From Lentibacillus jeotgali (GTDB lineage Bacteria; Bacillota; Bacilli; Bacillales; Amphibacillaceae): 64,000 bases of DNA. Shown here one piece after another: positions 28,248 to 36,498 of this stretch. The notes under the pieces are model-generated. The model searched no databases, had not been told where the DNA came from, and saw only the letters and a program-made list of their open reading frames with translations. Every line of letters starts with the position of its first letter. Within the stretch, counting starts at the first letter, position 1. Made by a program: the position numbers and the translations under genes. The stretch spans positions 186,001 to 250,000 of the forward strand of contig NZ_AGAV01000005.1 of assembly GCF_000224785.1 (NCBI RefSeq), read 5' to 3'.

Positions 28248-28493
28248 TTATACACAATCATCCACAGAATTACCAACATGATGATTGGCTGTGAGAAAGT
28301 AATCAACAGATTTGTGCACATTATCCACATTTGTTCTAAGAGTTATCCACTGACTGCATGTGAATAGGCAATCCTTTTGTGCCGGGATTCCACAAATTTA
28401 CCCCCGCATCTAATGGTCAGTAATCCCGCCAAACGACGACGGTTAACTGTCCCTGAATGCCCGATTCGGTTCAACTAACACTGTCGTGGATAA
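28248..28493. promoter_or_regulatory. Cluster of DnaA boxes
   Basis: Two perfect TTATNCACA boxes: TTATACACA (28248-28256) and TTATCCACA (28321-28329). Five more match at 8 of 9 positions: TCATCCACA (28258), TTGTGCACA (28312), TTATCCACT (28343), CTATTCACA (28367-28359, minus) and TTATCCACG (28493-28485, minus). The region has no coding capacity. See findings. Confidence 0.75.
28441..28474 (+). repeat. 34-bp dispersed repeat, copy 1
   Basis: Matches 31536-31569 at 29 of 34 positions, with the core AATGCCCGATTC identical, in the same orientation. The two copies flank yfhF, recX and an SDR gene. Confidence 0.75.
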
Positions 28494-28498
28494 CAAAG

Positions 28499-28530
28499 AG
28501 GAAACCGCACGATCAACTGCGATTTCCTCT
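28499..28530 (-). terminator. Terminator of yfhE, overlapping its stop codon
   Basis: On the minus strand GAGGAAATCGCA pairs with TGCGGTTTCCTC and TTTGTTAT follows. The TGA of yfhE (28515-28513) lies inside the hairpin, at the start of the loop. Confidence 0.75.
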
Positions 28531-28638
28531 TTGAGACAGTCGGCTATACGCACGGTCAGCCTTCCTGAATTCTTTTTGATAAAGAACCTCCTGTGCCTTG
28601 GATAAAAATCTTTCTTGTTCAATTGGTTTTTTTGGCAT
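28513..28638 (-). CDS. yfhE: YfhE-family small protein
   Basis: 41 residues, starting at the ATG complementary to 28636-28638 behind GTGAGGG. The segment AQEVLYQKEFRKADRA matches the YfhE signature as I recall it (TQEVLYSREFKRADRA in B. subtilis). The next upstream gene on this strand is yfhF, as in B. subtilis where yfhE and yfhF are neighbours. It is too short for standard ORF calling. Function unknown. The terminator hairpin begins within the last codons. Confidence 0.72.
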   Translation of the reverse strand: MPKKPIEQERFLSKAQEVLYQKEFRKADRAYSRLSQRGNRS

Positions 28639-28701
28639 AAGTAATCCCTCACTTCAATGCTAGGATGCCCCAAATCCATACAAATATACGCGAGAAACAA
28701 A

Positions 28702-29592
28702 TCACTGCCGCTCAGTCTCTCTTAATGCCTCTTTCAGGTATGGAAAAGAAAATGAATAGCGGTAATCCTGAGCTTTTTGCGGAAGAACATATTGCCCTTT
28801 TGCGATTAACAAACTCATCTCACCGATAATCGTCCGGACCATCATTGCTGGAACAGGAAGCCAAAAGGGACGGTTTAAGACATCAGCAAGGATCCTGGTA
28901 AAATCTTTATTCCGTTTCGGATTTGGTGCGGTTACATTGACGGGACCTCTGATATGTTCGTTAAACATACAAAATTCTATCATACCGACGACATCCTCTA
29001 TGTGTACCCAGGAGACCCACTGTTCACCGTTTCCTATCCTGCCACCGGCAAACATTTTAACCGGCAGTTTCATCAGGGAAAGAGCACCTTGTTGTCCGAG
29101 TATGACACCAAATCGGCTGAACACGGTACGGATGCCAAGCTGTTCCGCCTGTTTGGCTGTCTGTTCCCATTCTGTCACAACATCTGCCAGAAAATCATCT
29201 CCGGGCTTTGAGGTGTTTTCCGTGAAGATGAGGTCCTCCGAGGTACCATAAAAACCGACTGCCGAGCCGCTGATGAAGACGTCCGGCTTTTGTTCCATTT
29301 GTCCCATCATCTGGATAACCTTTTGTGTCGTCTCAATCCGGCTGGTGCGAATAACGGTTTTTTTCTTTTTTGTCCAATAGCCGAACAGCGAATCCCCGGC
29401 CAGATTGATGACCTTATTGATTGCCGGCAGGTCTTTAACGGGATGGTCATAGCCGATGAATACGTTATTTGTTGTGTCTGTATACCTCTCGGGTGAGCGT
29501 GTCAATATGTAAATGAAATGCCCCTTTTCAGTTAATGCCTTGACTAGATTTCTACCGACAAAGCCGGTTCCGCCGGTGATCATGATATTCAT
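28702..29592 (-). CDS. yfhF: TIGR01777-family NAD(P)-binding epimerase-like oxidoreductase YfhF
   Basis: 296 residues from the ATG at 29592 (an upstream in-frame GTG falls inside the GGAGTGAG RBS). The Rossmann motif TGGTGFVGRNL opens the protein, followed by INLAGDSLFGYW, FISGSAVGFYGTSED and the WVSWVHIEDVVGMIEF motif specific for TIGR01777 proteins. These are extended SDRs related to sugar epimerases, without a known substrate. In plants and cyanobacteria relatives affect cell division. It is divergent from recX, as in B. subtilis. Confidence 0.9.
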   Translation of the reverse strand: MNIMITGGTGFVGRNLVKALTEKGHFIYILTRSPERYTDTTNNVFIGYDHPVKDLPAINKVINLAGDSLFGYWTKKKKTVIRTSRIETTQKVIQMMGQMEQKPDVFISGSAVGFYGTSEDLIFTENTSKPGDDFLADVVTEWEQTAKQAEQLGIRTVFSRFGVILGQQGALSLMKLPVKMFAGGRIGNGEQWVSWVHIEDVVGMIEFCMFNEHIRGPVNVTAPNPKRNKDFTRILADVLNRPFWLPVPAMMVRTIIGEMSLLIAKGQYVLPQKAQDYRYSFSFPYLKEALRETERQ

Positions 29593-29698
29593 CTTACTCA
29601 CTCCAATCTTTATAGTTTATTTCAAATAATTCTTTTAGTATGCTGATTTTCCTGGTATTTTTCATGATATAATATTTTTGACAGAGGGGGGAGACGTG

Positions 29699-30511
29699 TT
29701 GGCGAAAATTACTCGAATCACCACACAAAAGAAACATAAAGACCGCTTTAATATTTTTCTGGATGACGGCAATGGTGAAAAGTATGGGTTCAGTGTCGAT
29801 GAGGCGATATTGGTTGAGTATCGGCTGCGTAAACATTTAGATCTCGATGATGCGACCATAATAGCGCTTGTCCAGAAAGATACGTTACATAAATCATATA
29901 CCCTTGCGATCAATTTTTTAAGCTATCGAATGCGCACGAAAAAGGAAATTCGCGATTACCTTGTCCAGAAAGAAGCTGATGAGGAACATATCGCTCAAAT
30001 CATGGACAAACTTAAAGCCGAGCGTCTGATTGATGACAAGCAATTTGCGCACAGCTTCGTCCGGACACGCCTACATACATCAAGCAAAGGCCCGCTGCTC
30101 GTCAAACAGGAGCTTTTGCAAAAAGGTGTGGATGATCCAATTGCCGGTGAAGCGATTGCCATGTATACATTCGATATTCAATTCGAAAAAGCAGCAAAGC
30201 TGGCCAGGAAAAAGCTTGGTTCAAGCAGTAAAAAGTCATTTCGCCAGCAGGTTCAGCAGCTGCAGGGAACACTGATGCAAAAAGGCTTTGCCAGTGATGT
30301 TGTCAGGGAAGTTACCGCAGAACTGCAGGAAGAAAAAGACGATGATGCCGAATGGGAAGCACTTGTCAAGCAGGGCGAAAAAGCTCTGCGTAAACAGCAG
30401 CAGAAACACAGTGGCTTGGAGCTTGAGCAGAAAGTAAAAGAAGCCTTGTATCGCAAAGGCTTCACAATTGATCTGATTAATGCGTTTTTGGATCAGAATG
30501 TCAGAGACTAG
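29699..30511 (+). CDS. recX: Recombination regulator RecX
   Basis: About 270 residues. I place the start at TTG 29699, 6 to 7 nt after GAGGGGGGA, giving MAKITRITTQKKHKDRFNIF; GTG 29696 is the alternative. A -10 TATAAT lies at 29667-29672. RecX three-helix repeats are visible (LSYRMRTKKEIRDYLVQKEA; RLIDDKQFAHSFVRTRL; GPLLVKQELLQKGV). RecX binds RecA filaments and restrains recombination. It faces away from yfhF. The C-terminal QQQKHSGLELEQKVKEALYRKGF completes the last repeat. Confidence 0.92.
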   Translation: MAKITRITTQKKHKDRFNIFLDDGNGEKYGFSVDEAILVEYRLRKHLDLDDATIIALVQKDTLHKSYTLAINFLSYRMRTKKEIRDYLVQKEADEEHIAQIMDKLKAERLIDDKQFAHSFVRTRLHTSSKGPLLVKQELLQKGVDDPIAGEAIAMYTFDIQFEKAAKLARKKLGSSSKKSFRQQVQQLQGTLMQKGFASDVVREVTAELQEEKDDDAEWEALVKQGEKALRKQQQKHSGLELEQKVKEALYRKGFTIDLINAFLDQNVRD

Positions 30512-30549
30512 ATTTTTAATAGATAGCCATGAAAATTCCCAGGCATCGA

Positions 30550-31209
30550 CTACCGGTCAATAACAATTTCACCCCGGCCGTCATCTTCATTAAAAATCTG
30601 CTTGGCCACTACTTCAGGGCCTTTCAGTACAGACGAGTCTTCCACATGTGATGAATCATCCCAGAAAGGCGTGTTCATGCCGCCCATGTAAACAGGTGTT
30701 ATCGTAACTGGCTCATTTTCCCATTCTTTTTGCAGACTTTCTGTAAAACCTTTCACCGCAAACTTACTTGCACAGTAGATTGACTCATGCACTTTCCCGC
30801 GCAGCCCGGCAGTGGAAATGATCGTTAAAATTCGCCCGTTATTTTGACGGATCAGCGGAAGCGCGCACTGGACACTCAGGATGGTTCCTTTGACATTGGT
30901 GTGGAGTGTTTTGTCGATATCACTCACAGAGTAATTTTCCAGCGGGCCAAAGATTCCAACTCCTGCATTGTTGATGAACACATCGAGTTCGCCGATTTGC
31001 TGAAAGGCAATGCTGACTGATGCAGGCTCCTGAACATCACAAAGGATTACCTCCGCCTGTCCGCTATTTTGCTGAATTTCTTTTTGAACCAGATGAAGTT
31101 TTGTATCATTCCGTCCAAGTAAAAATACTTTATAATCATTTTTGGCATATTTCAGTGCAAGCGCACGGCCAAGACCGCTTCCTGCTCCTGTAATTGCAAC
31201 CGTAGACAT
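30550..31209 (-). CDS. SDR-family oxidoreductase
   Basis: 219 residues with the classical SDR pattern: GAGSGLG at residues 8-14, NNAGVGIFGPL (about 85), the catalytic Ser in IISTAG (about 133) and YCASK (Tyr and Lys of YxxxK, about 146-150). It is shorter than most classical SDRs (about 250) because the substrate-binding C-terminus is short. Reductase or dehydrogenase activity on an unknown substrate. It is inserted between recX and yfhH compared with B. subtilis and converges on recX. Confidence 0.87.
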   Translation of the reverse strand: MSTVAITGAGSGLGRALALKYAKNDYKVFLLGRNDTKLHLVQKEIQQNSGQAEVILCDVQEPASVSIAFQQIGELDVFINNAGVGIFGPLENYSVSDIDKTLHTNVKGTILSVQCALPLIRQNNGRILTIISTAGLRGKVHESIYCASKFAVKGFTESLQKEWENEPVTITPVYMGGMNTPFWDDSSHVEDSSVLKGPEVVAKQIFNEDDGRGEIVIDR

Positions 31210-31462
31210 GCTTTATCTCCTCCAAATTTCTTCAGTCGTAAGTAATCCCTTGGCATGGCATACTCTTCTAAAATGACTTTAACACAAGGATACCATAACC
31301 TGCTGCAATTATACTATTTCTGAATGACACCGGAGTAGACTGACTTGCTCCTAGACTGTGTCAATAAAATAGTTAAATAACGATGTTAAAAAAAATATTG
31401 ACTTTTAGTGACACGACCCCTAAAATTCACTAGGTGTTTTTATGAGGACAAGTATAAAATAT

Positions 31463-31528
31463 AGCGCCGACTCACTAGCAGCACTGAGCGCAGTCCGTAC
31501 GTCGGTAAACGGGTGCTTGTGCCTTTGT
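31463..31528 (-). repeat. Bacillaceae-type structured intergenic repeat, copy B
   Basis: Read on the minus strand from 31528 it begins CAAAGGCACAAGCACCCG and contains CGACGTACGGACTG, which aligns directly with copy D at 49918 (CAAAAGCGTAAGCGCCCG ... CGACGTACGGACTG). Confidence 0.7.
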
Positions 31529-31535
31529 TCTTAGT

Positions 31536-31569
31536 GGATAATTGTCCGTAAATGCCCGATTCTGTTCAA
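31536..31569 (+). repeat. 34-bp dispersed repeat, copy 2
   Basis: 29 of 34 positions match 28441-28474. It ends about 20 bp before the YitT-family start codon and accounts for an apparent N-terminal extension of that gene. Confidence 0.75.
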
Positions 31570-31590
31570 GCCTTTTGGAGGGTGATGTCA

Positions 31591-32409
31591 ATGTATCATG
31601 TATATAAATATGCAGTTCTGTTTGCAGCTTCTATAGTTTTAGGATTTGCTTTTAATATGTTTTTGCTTCCTCACGAAGTATTATCAGGCGGCGTGACAGG
31701 TCTTGCTATGATTTTTGGGCTGCTTTCACCAATAAACTCAGGTATTTGGCTCGTTATTTTAAACATTCCTGTCTTCATTATCGGCTTGATGAGGTTAGGA
31801 AGGGGGTTTATATGGAACAGCGTTTTGTCTGTTTTCATCACTTCTGTTTCGATGCAGTATATCCCGGTTTTAAAAATAACCGATGATGCGCTTTTATCTG
31901 CAGTGTTTGGTGGCATCATTACCGGTATCGCTATTGGCTTCATTGTACGATTTAATGGGTCCACTGGAGGTGCTGATATCATTGGCCTTGTTGTCACTCA
32001 AAAACAAGATATTCCGCTTGGCATACTAATTTTTAGTATCAATAGTATTGTTGTGTTTATATCTGGATTTGTTTTTTCCTGGAATTTGGCAATCTTGACG
32101 ATGGCTTCGATTTACATTACCGGCGTCGTCATCGACCGAGTTCATACCCGTCATATAAAATTGAGTTTAATGGTGGTAACAACTAAAGGGGAAGAGCTTA
32201 AAAATGAACTTATTGGTAATCTTATCAGGGGCATTACCGTCATGAATGGTTATGGAGCCTATACCAATAATGAAAATAAAGTGCTTTATACTGTTATTAC
32301 GCGCTATGAACTGGCACTGGTCAAGTCACTTATTAAAAATGTCGATCCGAAAGCGTTCGTCAGCATTAGTGAAACCAGTGAAGTGTTAGGAAACTTTAGA
32401 AAATCATAA
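31591..32409 (+). CDS. YitT-family membrane protein
   Basis: 272 residues from the ATG at 31591, 8 nt after TGGAGGG; the longer frame from 31552 begins inside a dispersed repeat. Five to six membrane segments (DUF161: FAFNMFLLPHEVLSGGVTGLAM; RFNGSTGGADIIGLVV) are followed by a cytosolic DUF2179 domain (RGITVMNGYGAYTNNENKVLYTVITRYEL, landmark). The family is common in Firmicutes in several paralogues; its transport function is not established. It is not next to yfhH in B. subtilis. Confidence 0.88.
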   Translation: MYHVYKYAVLFAASIVLGFAFNMFLLPHEVLSGGVTGLAMIFGLLSPINSGIWLVILNIPVFIIGLMRLGRGFIWNSVLSVFITSVSMQYIPVLKITDDALLSAVFGGIITGIAIGFIVRFNGSTGGADIIGLVVTQKQDIPLGILIFSINSIVVFISGFVFSWNLAILTMASIYITGVVIDRVHTRHIKLSLMVVTTKGEELKNELIGNLIRGITVMNGYGAYTNNENKVLYTVITRYELALVKSLIKNVDPKAFVSISETSEVLGNFRKS

Positions 32410-32440
32410 TGAGCCGGATGGCAAAGGGATATTCCGCAAT

Positions 32441-32476
32441 GACGCATTTATGGGAGAAGCCGGGTGCGTCTTTTTG
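32441..32476 (+). terminator. Terminator of YitT-family gene
   Basis: GACGCA (32441-32446) pairs with TGCGTC (32465-32470) and is followed by TTTTTGCG. Confidence 0.75.
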
Positions 32477-32545
32477 CGTTTGAGCGTATTCATTTTCCTG
32501 AACTATTGGTAAAGTGTATAGTGATAGAGAAGGGAGCATCAAACA

Positions 32546-32881
32546 ATGGATTACCGATATAGTGATTATACAGTCGAGCAGCTACGTGAAGAGGTTGGCC
32601 GGCTGAAGGAAAAAGCACAGAAGGCTGAACAGCTTGGAAATATCAGCGAAGTGGCCATTAACGAGCGCAAAATGCAGGTCGCCATTGCTTATATGATCAA
32701 TCCGGATGACTTTTCACCACGGGATGTCCACGAATTAAAAGGTGATCCGGGCTATAAATTCAAAATTAATTATATAAATGGGGTGTTTGCCTGGGGGCAT
32801 CGTCTTAATTTATTGAATGAGGTAAATGAGAAGGAAGAAGCACTTCCGATTTCACTGCTGGGGGATAAGGTCAAGGAATAA
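32546..32881 (+). CDS. yfhH: YfhH-family protein (DUF1811)
   Basis: 111 residues, close to the 104 of B. subtilis YfhH. An N-terminal helical part (YSDYTVEQLREEVGRLKEKAQKAEQ, landmark) precedes a small beta domain (DVHELKGDPGYKFKINYINGVFAWGHRLN, landmark) resembling an SH3-like fold. It is the conserved neighbour of recX in Bacilli, although here an SDR and a YitT gene intervene. The function is unknown. RBS AGAAGGGAG. Confidence 0.85.
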   Translation: MDYRYSDYTVEQLREEVGRLKEKAQKAEQLGNISEVAINERKMQVAIAYMINPDDFSPRDVHELKGDPGYKFKINYINGVFAWGHRLNLLNEVNEKEEALPISLLGDKVKE

Positions 32882-32940
32882 TTGCTGTCTTCCGCTCCTA
32901 CGAACTACTAAAGTAACAATAAACTTAGTAACAGCAATGA

Positions 32941-33129
32941 AAAAGAGGCTGGGAAAGAACTAAAATTATCGACTTTAAAGACGAATAATACTGAGATTGA
33001 GCGGAGGAAATATACGTACACTCCTGCGGAAGGAAAGGCATCGGTGAGACCCCCGAAGCGGGTATCTGCACTAACCATTTACGCTAGTCGAATTTTTGTT
33101 TGATAAAAGCACTTTTGTCCCAGCCTCTT
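32941..33129. repeat. MITE-like dispersed repeat with terminal inverted repeats, complete copy
   Basis: AAAAGAGGCTGGGA (32941-32954) and TCCCAGCCTCTT (33118-33129) are inverted terminal repeats of a 189-bp non-coding element. Its reverse complement from 33129 (GAGGCTGGGACAAAAG, then CAAACAAAAAT and TAAATGGTTAGTG) matches the sequence at 63902-64000. It holds no gene. Confidence 0.85.
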
Positions 33130-33151
33130 CATATCAGTATCATTTATTCCT

Positions 33152-34138
33152 TCAGACCGGGTTGTCGCCAACTTCAAGTTTGTTTTGAAGTTTCTGTTCG
33201 GAAAAAATCCAGCCTGTATAAGAGTTCATAATCCGCATACTATCATCGATTTGAACGACAGCCACAAAAGGGTAGCGCTCATTTGACCGGTACCGCAGAT
33301 CAACGAATCGAACCTCGGTAAAGTCATCGAAGTCATGCACTTCCCAGCGGTAAACCGGAGAAAACGATAAGAATGCAGCAACGTTTTTATCCTGTATAGC
33401 CAAATTAAAAAGTTTATTGTCCGGCAAAGGGATTTTCTCGAATTGATCGACAATATCAATATGACCATCGATTACTGATCCTACATAAAAGTAATCTGTT
33501 GTTGTAATGGCAACGCGCCACTGATTGTGTTTAATGGTCGGAGAGGTCGCAATTTGTTCGGTATTCGGGTAAAAATCCTTGATCTTCCGGACAATCTCCC
33601 GTTTATCCATGTACCGCTTCACATAATAGAGTGCAATAACGGCATAAATGATCAGAAACGTATATCCCGGAGCGGCCCCAAGGAGCCAGGCGACAATTCC
33701 GCCGATATGAAGCAGAAATATATACGGATCGAACGTATTAATGACTCCATGTGCGACCCATTTATTTGAAAATGGCCGATAAGCTTGTGTCCCGTATGCA
33801 TTTGGAATATCAACGAGCACATGGATAACAACCGCCAGTGCCGTCCAGGCATATAGGTGCCAGAAACTGATGTCCGGGACAATCATATGAATGATGCTTG
33901 CTATCAGGACTCCCCACATGATCACAGCGGGAATCGAGTGTGTCGCTCCACGGTGATGTCGTATATAAACAGCATTATTTCGTAATTTTAAAACGGTATC
34001 GAAATCAGGCGCATGTGAGCCGATAACGGTCCCGGCCAGTACAGCACTGAATAAAGCAGGATCATTTTGCACAGCGGGATCCAGCGTGGCCAGTCCGCCG
34101 ATTGCAACCCCCATAACGATATGGGTGCCTGTATCCAT
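33152..34138 (-). CDS. yfhP: Metal-dependent membrane hydrolase YfhP
   Basis: 328 residues, one more than B. subtilis YfhP. The N-terminal part belongs to the LexA-binding inner-membrane hydrolase family (YdjM/PF04307): MDTGTHIVMGVAIGGL, GSHAPDFD, RHHRGATHSIPA and HVLVDIPNAYGTQ supply the conserved His/Asp residues of a putative metal site. Four to five membrane segments lie between residues 25 and 180; the C-terminal 130 residues are soluble. Substrate unknown. It is divergent from mutY as in B. subtilis. Confidence 0.9.
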   Translation of the reverse strand: MDTGTHIVMGVAIGGLATLDPAVQNDPALFSAVLAGTVIGSHAPDFDTVLKLRNNAVYIRHHRGATHSIPAVIMWGVLIASIIHMIVPDISFWHLYAWTALAVVIHVLVDIPNAYGTQAYRPFSNKWVAHGVINTFDPYIFLLHIGGIVAWLLGAAPGYTFLIIYAVIALYYVKRYMDKREIVRKIKDFYPNTEQIATSPTIKHNQWRVAITTTDYFYVGSVIDGHIDIVDQFEKIPLPDNKLFNLAIQDKNVAAFLSFSPVYRWEVHDFDDFTEVRFVDLRYRSNERYPFVAVVQIDDSMRIMNSYTGWIFSEQKLQNKLEVGDNPV

Positions 34139-34370
34139 AAGTTGAATTCCTCCTCGGCAGGATTCATGTTGATTGTTTTTCAGTTATATGCTTACTGATT
34201 TTATTTGAAGACGTCCATTTACTCTTTTTATTAAAAATCATTGCCTAAAGCAAATCTTACGGCTTATAGTTATAAAAGAACTTAAAGTGGCAAATCCGAA
34301 TGCAATAATTTCCTAAAGTTATTAGTGACAGCCTGTTCTTTTTTAATTGTAACATAAAGGGTGTAGTAAA

Positions 34371-35438
34371 ATGACTAGAATATTACAGAATTTCGACATT
34401 CATGGTTTCCAGGAAAAATTAATCGGCTGGTATCAGACTAACAAGCGTAATCTGCCGTGGCGGCAAGATCGGGACCCATACAAGGTCTGGGTTTCAGAAA
34501 TTATGCTGCAGCAGACTCAGGTTGATACTGTTATTCCTTATTTTCAACGGTTTATTTCAAAATATCCAACGCTGCATGATTTAGCATATGCAGATGAGCA
34601 GGATGTTCTAAAAACGTGGGAGGGTCTGGGTTATTATTCCCGTGTACGCAACCTGCAAAACGCAGCCCGGGAAGTTGAAGCGTCATATGGCGGAGAAGTG
34701 CCTGATGATTCAAAGCAATTAGGGAAACTTAAAGGCATTGGACCATACACAAAAGGTGCGATTTTATCGATTGCGTTTGATCAGCCGGAGCCTGCGGTTG
34801 ATGGCAATGTCATGCGGGTTCTTTCGCGTGTGTTGAAAATAGAAGATGATATTGCTCAGCCAAAGGTCAAAAAGCAATTTGAAGGTTATGCCAGGGAGCT
34901 GATATCATATGATGACCCATCTTCGTTCAATCAGGGGATTATGGAGCTGGGAGCATTGGTTTGTATGCCTAAAGAACCGATGTGCATGTTTTGTCCAGTC
35001 CAGGACCACTGTCGTGCGTTTCAGGAAGGGACAGAACGGGAACTTCCCGTCAAATCAAAAGCGAAAAAACAAAAAAAAATTCCCTATACAGTTCTGTTAA
35101 TCCGTAACGAAAATGACGAGTATTTGATTGAAAAACGCCCGGAAAATGGTCTTCTGGCCAATTTGTGGCAGTTTCCGATGGTACCGGTGGCTGAAATCGG
35201 CAATGACCACGTGGTGAACTGGTTTGAAATGGAATATGGAATCGACGTTGAACTGTCAGATAAACAGGGTGATCTCAAGCATGTTTTTTCACATATTATC
35301 TGGCAGTTGGAAATTGTCGCAGCGAAAACATCACGTAAAGAGACGGAAGATGATCGTGTGCGATTCGTAAGCCGTGATGAATTGGAGACATATCCTTTTC
35401 CTGTCTCGCATCAAAAAATGACACGATATATAACCTGA
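34371..35438 (+). CDS. mutY: A/G-specific adenine DNA glycosylase MutY
   Basis: 355 residues. The HhH-GPD domain starts NKRNLPWRQDRDPYKVWVSEIMLQQTQV (landmark) with the helix-hairpin-helix LKGIGPYTKGAI and the catalytic Asp in AVDGNVMRVLSR (about residue 146). The 4Fe-4S loop is CX6CX2CX5C (CMPKEPMCMFCPVQDHC, about 204-220). A Nudix-like C-terminal domain (about 230-350) recognises 8-oxoG. It removes adenine mispaired with 8-oxoguanine. The order yfhP-mutY-sspE matches B. subtilis. Confidence 0.96.
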   Translation: MTRILQNFDIHGFQEKLIGWYQTNKRNLPWRQDRDPYKVWVSEIMLQQTQVDTVIPYFQRFISKYPTLHDLAYADEQDVLKTWEGLGYYSRVRNLQNAAREVEASYGGEVPDDSKQLGKLKGIGPYTKGAILSIAFDQPEPAVDGNVMRVLSRVLKIEDDIAQPKVKKQFEGYARELISYDDPSSFNQGIMELGALVCMPKEPMCMFCPVQDHCRAFQEGTERELPVKSKAKKQKKIPYTVLLIRNENDEYLIEKRPENGLLANLWQFPMVPVAEIGNDHVVNWFEMEYGIDVELSDKQGDLKHVFSHIIWQLEIVAAKTSRKETEDDRVRFVSRDELETYPFPVSHQKMTRYIT

Positions 35439-35488
35439 TGGGCAGCCGCAAAATTATGCCTTTTCCATTTTATGCCTCAGTATGCTGT

Positions 35489-35506
35489 TTTTAACTGCAG
35501 TTAAAA
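35489..35506. other. Perfect 18-bp palindrome between mutY and sspE
   Basis: TTTTAACTGCAGTTAAAA is fully self-complementary. No T-run follows, so it is a weak terminator candidate; it could be a protein-binding site in the sspE promoter region. Confidence 0.6.
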
Positions 35507-35557
35507 CGGATAACAGTGTCCGAAATGGAAAAAGTAATAACTGCGGAGGTGATATTG

Positions 35558-35734
35558 ATGGCTAAAAAACAACAGCCAAACCAAACATCTGCTGGTACCA
35601 ACGTACAAAAAGTAAAAAAGCAAAACCAGCAGGCACAACAAGGACAAGGTCAGTTCGGAACTGAGTTTGCATCTGAAACAGACGCTCAATCAGTAAGACA
35701 GAAAAACCAAAAATCGCAACAAAACAAAAAATAA
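35558..35734 (+). CDS. sspE: Gamma-type small acid-soluble spore protein
   Basis: 58 residues from the ATG at 35558 (GGAGGTGAT RBS). It is rich in Gln, Asn and Lys with the GPR protease-like site FGTEFASETDAQSVRQKN, the signature of gamma-type SASPs. B. subtilis SspE has two such repeats in 84 residues; here one repeat is present, so the protein is short. Gamma-SASP serves as an amino acid reserve in the spore and does not bind DNA. It shows that the organism forms endospores. Monocistronic with a strong terminator; forespore SigG control is expected but no clear promoter was identified. Confidence 0.93.
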   Translation: MAKKQQPNQTSAGTNVQKVKKQNQQAQQGQGQFGTEFASETDAQSVRQKNQKSQQNKK

Positions 35735-35751
35735 CGCAGTCACACCGATTT

Positions 35752-35784
35752 TAAAGAGCTCCCTTCCTTGGGAGCTCTTTTTAA
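35752..35784 (+). terminator. Terminator of sspE
   Basis: AAAGAGCTCCC pairs with GGGAGCTCTTT around TTCCTT, followed by further T residues. Confidence 0.92.
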
Positions 35785-35906
35785 TGCTGTTTTCTTTTCC
35801 TTTGTAAATTTCTCTGTTGAATTTATAATGAAAGAATAAAGGTTTTAAAAACCCCGTTAAGGGGATAAGCCGCTGCCGTTATCATAAATGGGTTAGGAGA
35901 GATAGG

Positions 35907-36434
35907 ATGCCCGGTCCAAAATCAGGATCAACCATAGAAATACATAGCTTCAAACATAATGGCCAGCTGCATCGTGTATGGGAAAACACGCTTGTACTGA
36001 AGGGGACTGAAATGATTGTCATTGGTGCCAATGATAAAACAAAAGTGAAAGAAAGCGATGGCCGGTCCTGGATAACACGGGAACCTGCAATTTGTTATTT
36101 CCATTCAGAGTACTGGTTTAACATTATTGGGATGCTCCGCAATGATGGTATTTATTATTATTGCAACATCAGCTCGCCCTTCGTATTTGATCGTGAAGGC
36201 CTGAAATACATTGATTATGATCTCGATATTAAAGTATATCCTGATATGACGTTTGATTTGCTGGATGAGGACGAGTATGAAGAACATAAGGCTCAAATGA
36301 ATTATCCGAGTGCGATGGATCGTATTCTGTACCGGAATATTGACTATCTGACAGACTGGATCAGACAACGAAAAGGTCCATTTTCAGGGGAGTTCATAGA
36401 TCAATGGTATGAACGGTATCTAACGTATCAATAA
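35907..36434 (+). CDS. ntdP: Nucleoside tri-/diphosphate phosphatase (DUF402, YgaC/NtdP)
   Basis: 175 residues, the usual length. It begins [20 protein letters not shown] and has [40 protein letters not shown] and [14 protein letters not shown], the conserved DUF402 core in which Tyr, Asp and Glu residues bind Mg2+ and nucleotide. Characterised homologues hydrolyse nucleoside tri- and diphosphates. B. subtilis has ygaC in the same place between sspE and ygaD; ygaB is missing here. Confidence 0.9.
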   Translation: MPGPKSGSTIEIHSFKHNGQLHRVWENTLVLKGTEMIVIGANDKTKVKESDGRSWITREPAICYFHSEYWFNIIGMLRNDGIYYYCNISSPFVFDREGLKYIDYDLDIKVYPDMTFDLLDEDEYEEHKAQMNYPSAMDRILYRNIDYLTDWIRQRKGPFSGEFIDQWYERYLTYQ

Positions 36435-36498
36435 TGAATCCAAATAATTGATTAACATTACCGAATGGATTTATAATTTAATGAGCGTAAAAGTGACC

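Noticed and set aside
28443-28700. 85-codon frame on the minus strand
   Set aside because: It overlaps yfhE in another frame; the shorter yfhE frame has the RBS, a family signature and a terminator.
29594-29836. 80-codon frame antisense to recX
   Set aside because: It lies opposite the recX start and the recX-yfhF gap, with no RBS; the recX frame has clear family motifs.
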